From NCBI GenBank assembly GCA_946479185.1, contig CAMLFF010000169.1, positions 1-7,188 of the forward strand: a DNA stretch of 7,188 nt, read 5' to 3'. The notes under the pieces were generated by a model. That model ran no database searches. It was not told the DNA's origin and saw only the letters and a list, made by a program, of their open reading frames with translations. Below are positions 4,696 to 7,188 of this stretch, piece after piece. The translations under genes were made by a program, and so were the position numbers. The number at the start of each line of letters is the position of its first letter. Positions within the stretch are counted from its first letter, which is position 1. The stretch is from an uncultured Sphingobium sp. (GTDB taxonomy: Bacteria > Pseudomonadota > Alphaproteobacteria > Sphingomonadales > Sphingomonadaceae).

Positions 4696-6357
4696 TCAGC
4701 CTCTCAACACACAGCCCGAATAGCCCGGCAAAGCCCCTTGCCCCGCACCGCCCACGCTCATCAGTGGCGTCACATCATCAGGCGCGCGCTTGGGCCATTT
4801 TGCTGGCTCAGCCCCAAGGTTGAACAGGCAGACCAGCCGTTCGTTACCAAAGCTGCGCTCGAACATCAGCACGGCGTCGTCCTTCACCCGGAACTTGATC
4901 TCGCCCCAGCGCAGCGCCGGATGCGCCTTGCGGAAGGCAAGCAGCGCGCGGGTGAGATGAAGCAGCGACGCTGGATCGTCCTCCTGCACGTCCACTGCCA
5001 TCGCGGCATGGTCCGTACCCAGCGGCAACCACGGCTTGGCGCTGGAAAAGCCGCAATTGGCCTGATCGTTTTGCCAGGGCATCGGCGTACGCGCGCCATC
5101 GCGGCTGAGCGTGAGCGGCCAGTTGGCAATCGCCTCCGGGTCCTGCAAATCCTCAAAGCCGATCTCAACCTGCGTGAGGCCCAACTCCTCGCCCTGATAA
5201 ATGAAGATGTTACCGCGCAGGCAGAGCAGCAGCAGCATCTTCATCGCCGCGAACCGCTTGCGCGTCACCGCATCGGCATCATCCGGCAACCAGCGCGTGA
5301 TCGCCCGCGGCGCATCATGATTTTCAAACGCCCAGCTTGGCCAGCCCATGCCTGCCTTGTCCGGCCATTGGCCGATCGCCTTGGCAATCACCTTGGGCGT
5401 GAGGCTCTCCGCGTAAAGGAAATCAAAGCCATAGCTGGTGTTCAGCCGCGTATCGCCCTGCGTGTAGAGCTTCATCTCGCGCACGGCATCCTCACCGCCA
5501 ATCTCCGCGACGGTGAAGCGGCCTTCATATTCCTCCATCAGCGCGCCCACCTTCTCGATGAACTTGGGAATGGCGTGATGGCCCTGATTATGGATGCGCT
5601 TTTGATAATCGAATGGGCGCGTGCGCGGATGTGCGGCCTGTTCGGGCTGCGGCGGATTGTCGCGCAAGCGCTTGTCCTGCATCAGAAAGTTCAGCGCATC
5701 GAGCCGGAAGCCATCCACCCCGCGATCCAGCCAGAAGCGCGCGGCACCAAGCAGCGCCTGCTGCACGGCCGGATTATGCCCATTGAGCTGCGGCTGCTCC
5801 TTGAGGAAATTATGGCAATAATATTGGCGGCGGCGCGCGTCCCATGTCCAGGCCGGGCCACCGAACACGCTTTGCCAATTGTTGGGCGGTGAGCCCTCAG
5901 GCTTTGGATCATGCCACAGATACCAGTCGCCATGTGGCCCCTGCGGATCATTGCGGCTGGAGATGAACCAGGGATGCTGATCCGATGTGTGAGCATAGAC
6001 CTGATCGATGATGACCTTGAGGCCAAGCTCATGCGCGCGCGCGACCAGCACATCGAAATCAGCGAGCGTGCCGAAAATGGGATCGACATCGCAATAATCG
6101 GCCACATCATAGCCAAAGTCGCGCATCGGCGAGGTGAAGAAGGGCGAGAGCCAGATCGCGTCCACGCCCAGCCGCGCGACATGCTCCAGCCGCGCAGTAA
6201 TGCCCGGCAGATCGCCAATGCCATCGCCATTGGAATCAGCGAAACTGCGGGGATAGATTTGATAAATGGTCGCGCCCAGCCACCAGGGGAGTGTCGCTGG
6301 ATCGCGTTGGCTCACGGGCAGGCGGGTGGCGGAATCGGCCGGCATTTTTTTGCTCAT
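4696..6357 (-). CDS. GH13 alpha-glucosidase
   Basis: A 553-residue glycoside hydrolase family 13 enzyme without a signal peptide, so probably cytoplasmic, releasing glucose from the non-reducing end of short alpha-glucosides. Seen: N-terminal WWLGATIYQIYPRSFADSNGDGIGDL (25-50), the family's barrel entry with a calcium-like DSNGDG loop; region I DQVYAHTSD (118-126); region II DGFRLDALNF with nucleophile Asp220; region III TVAEIGGED with acid/base Glu285; region IV FENHDAPR with Asp348; then QGEELGL (388-394) and RDGARTPMPW (419-428), typical of oligosaccharide-cleaving GH13. Length matches the family. Region I has Ala122 where many members have Asn before the His. Oligo-1,6-glucosidase or transglucosidase activity is possible. 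The start is uncertain: ATG 6357 or ATG 6345, neither with a clear ribosome site. It is last in a same-strand row after the DoxX gene with a 56-bp gap, hinting at co-transcription; no sugar transporter or sugar regulator is in view. Confidence 0.92.
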   Translation of the reverse strand: MSKKMPADSATRLPVSQRDPATLPWWLGATIYQIYPRSFADSNGDGIGDLPGITARLEHVARLGVDAIWLSPFFTSPMRDFGYDVADYCDVDPIFGTLADFDVLVARAHELGLKVIIDQVYAHTSDQHPWFISSRNDPQGPHGDWYLWHDPKPEGSPPNNWQSVFGGPAWTWDARRRQYYCHNFLKEQPQLNGHNPAVQQALLGAARFWLDRGVDGFRLDALNFLMQDKRLRDNPPQPEQAAHPRTRPFDYQKRIHNQGHHAIPKFIEKVGALMEEYEGRFTVAEIGGEDAVREMKLYTQGDTRLNTSYGFDFLYAESLTPKVIAKAIGQWPDKAGMGWPSWAFENHDAPRAITRWLPDDADAVTRKRFAAMKMLLLLCLRGNIFIYQGEELGLTQVEIGFEDLQDPEAIANWPLTLSRDGARTPMPWQNDQANCGFSSAKPWLPLGTDHAAMAVDVQEDDPASLLHLTRALLAFRKAHPALRWGEIKFRVKDDAVLMFERSFGNERLVCLFNLGAEPAKWPKRAPDDVTPLMSVGGAGQGALPGYSGCVLRG

Positions 6358-6413
6358 GAGACCAAGATTGCCGATTTATGGTGCGATGCGCAATGCGTGC
6401 CACGCGGGTTTGG

Positions 6414-6809
6414 TCAAGCGCCCCTCCGCAATCGAAAGCCACCCGCTGCCAGTGCCCACCAGCAGATGAGCGGCTGCGCGAATAGCCGAGGATAATGATA
6501 AACCCATCCAAGCCCCGTGCCGCTCGATAAATCCCGCACCGCATGAGCAATGTTCACGGGATAAACGCACAGCGCGTATAGCGCGAGCGCAGCCCCTGCC
6601 CAGCGCCGCGTTTGCGGGATGAACAGCCCGATCGCTCCGGCAATCTCGGCAATACCGGTGAGAATAACCACCAACTGCGGAGACGGCACGCTTTGCGGCA
6701 TGAGCGACATGAACGCACCCGGCAGCAGGATGTGGACGACGCCCGCGATGAGGAAGACCGGCGCGATGGTCAGCCGTGCGACGGCGCCCTGCCCTTTGAG
6801 CATGTGCAT
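6414..6809 (-). CDS. DoxX-family inner-membrane protein
   Basis: A 131-residue protein with four hydrophobic segments: about 13-34 (LTIAPVFLIAGVVHILLPG), 45-64 (LVVILTGIAEIAGAIGLFI), 70-91 (AGAALALYALCVYPVNIAHA) and 107-125 (PRLFAQPLICWWALAAGG). The G-AEI-GA-GL--P-TRR-AG run in helices 2-3 and the PVNI-HA motif in helix 3 are typical of small DoxX/DoxD-like proteins. Their biochemical role is mostly undefined; some members act with quinone-linked oxidoreductases or in redox stress, but nothing here shows which applies. ATG 6809 is taken; TTG 6827 and ATG 6803 are alternatives, and only a weak CGGA precedes 6809. The gene follows the TonB-C-like gene by 30 bp on the same strand. Confidence 0.8.
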   Translation of the reverse strand: MHMLKGQGAVARLTIAPVFLIAGVVHILLPGAFMSLMPQSVPSPQLVVILTGIAEIAGAIGLFIPQTRRWAGAALALYALCVYPVNIAHAVRDLSSGTGLGWVYHYPRLFAQPLICWWALAAGGFRLRRGA

Positions 6810-6839
6810 GATATTCCGATCCAACAATGGGGTGAAGGC

Positions 6840-7188
6840 TCAATATTCAATGACAATCCGTCGCCCTTGCCAACTCGCAATTGCATTGCCCTGTTGGTCG
6901 AACGCTGGTTTGTCATAGCGCACACGCTTCATGAACGATGAACAGATCGCTGCATCCAATTCAGGCTTGCCCGAACTCGTCACAAGTTGACAACGGGACG
7001 TACGCGCATCCGCGCCTACTCGCCAGATTACAAAAGGCCTATAACGCGCGGGTGTTCCATTCGACCTTTTGGGGGACGATTTTGCACGGGTAAAGGAATA
7101 TTCCACCTCTGCCGGGTCAATACCAAGTTTCTTGAGATATTCCTGACGGCAAATATCGAGGATTTTCTTCGCGCGGGCAAGGCCATCG
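6840..7188 (-). CDS. TonB-C-terminal-like protein, 5'-truncated by window edge
   Basis: The frame is open from the window edge to the stop at 6840-6842, giving 115 C-terminal residues; the GTG at 7106 is only an internal codon. The last 70 residues (from RYRPFVIWRVGADARTSRC onward) resemble the C-terminal domain of TonB-like energy transducers, especially the strand-turn-helix CQLVTSSGKPELDAAIC, where two Cys 17 residues apart are common in sphingomonad members, followed by a KRVRYDKPAFDQQGNAI strand region. TonB C-terminal domains lie in the periplasm and touch the TonB box of outer-membrane transporters. The membrane anchor and proline-rich linker, if any, lie outside the window. The visible N-terminal part (ARAKKILDICRQEYLKKLG) is not proline-rich, so this may be a stand-alone TonB-C-domain protein rather than a true energy transducer. 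The next gene on the strand is the DoxX gene, 30 bp away. Confidence 0.6.
   Translation of the reverse strand, partial: DGLARAKKILDICRQEYLKKLGIDPAEVEYSFTRAKSSPKRSNGTPARYRPFVIWRVGADARTSRCQLVTSSGKPELDAAICSSFMKRVRYDKPAFDQQGNAIASWQGRRIVIEY

Noticed and set aside
4738..5892. Long open frame on the + strand, 384 codons
   Set aside because: It lies wholly antisense to the GH13 gene, whose motifs are unambiguous. The translation is rich in Arg, His and Ala and shows no domain; GC-rich genes routinely give such shadows.

Overview
The window looks like chromosomal DNA from a sphingomonad-type alphaproteobacterium (Sphingomonas, Sphingobium, Novosphingobium and relatives). The grounds are a high-GC background, a PafA/SPAP-type alkaline phosphatase, a GH13 alpha-glucosidase of the sphingomonad/xanthomonad style, REP-type palindromes with a CCAGCG-AGGCTGG core, and enzymes that read like LigF and LigD of Sphingobium SYK-6. 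The assignment rests on remembered family sequences, not on a search.

Left edge (1-1179, + strand): the 3' two thirds of a secreted or periplasmic alkaline phosphatase. The nucleophile half lies outside the window. It converges on a MarR-family repressor gene (1204-1692, - strand).

Centre (1204-4475) is the most interesting part. The marR gene is divergent from a TfdA-like Fe(II)/2-oxoglutarate dioxygenase (1892-2803, + strand). The 199 bp between them carry three inverted repeats that could be operators. Next come an SDR dehydrogenase resembling LigD-type C-alpha-dehydrogenases (2822-3672, - strand), broken by a one-base frameshift near 3293, and a divergent LigF-like glutathione S-transferase (3729-4475, + strand). 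LigD and LigF homologues suggest C-alpha oxidation followed by glutathione-dependent beta-aryl ether cleavage. The TfdA-like enzyme suggests oxidative cleavage of an aryloxyalkanoate ether. Together they look like a small MarR-controlled aryl-ether catabolic locus with two different ether-breaking chemistries. The substrate is unknown, and the dehydrogenase appears inactive unless the frameshift is a sequencing error.

4476-4695 is a gene-free gap holding two REP-like palindromes in opposite orientation (a REPIN-like element).

Right part (4696-7188, all - strand): in transcription order, a TonB-C-like protein cut by the window edge, a small DoxX-family membrane protein, and a GH13 alpha-glucosidase. 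The gaps are 30 and 56 bp, so they may be co-transcribed, but no functional link is evident from sequence.

No tRNA, rRNA, CRISPR array, transposase or phage gene was recognised.
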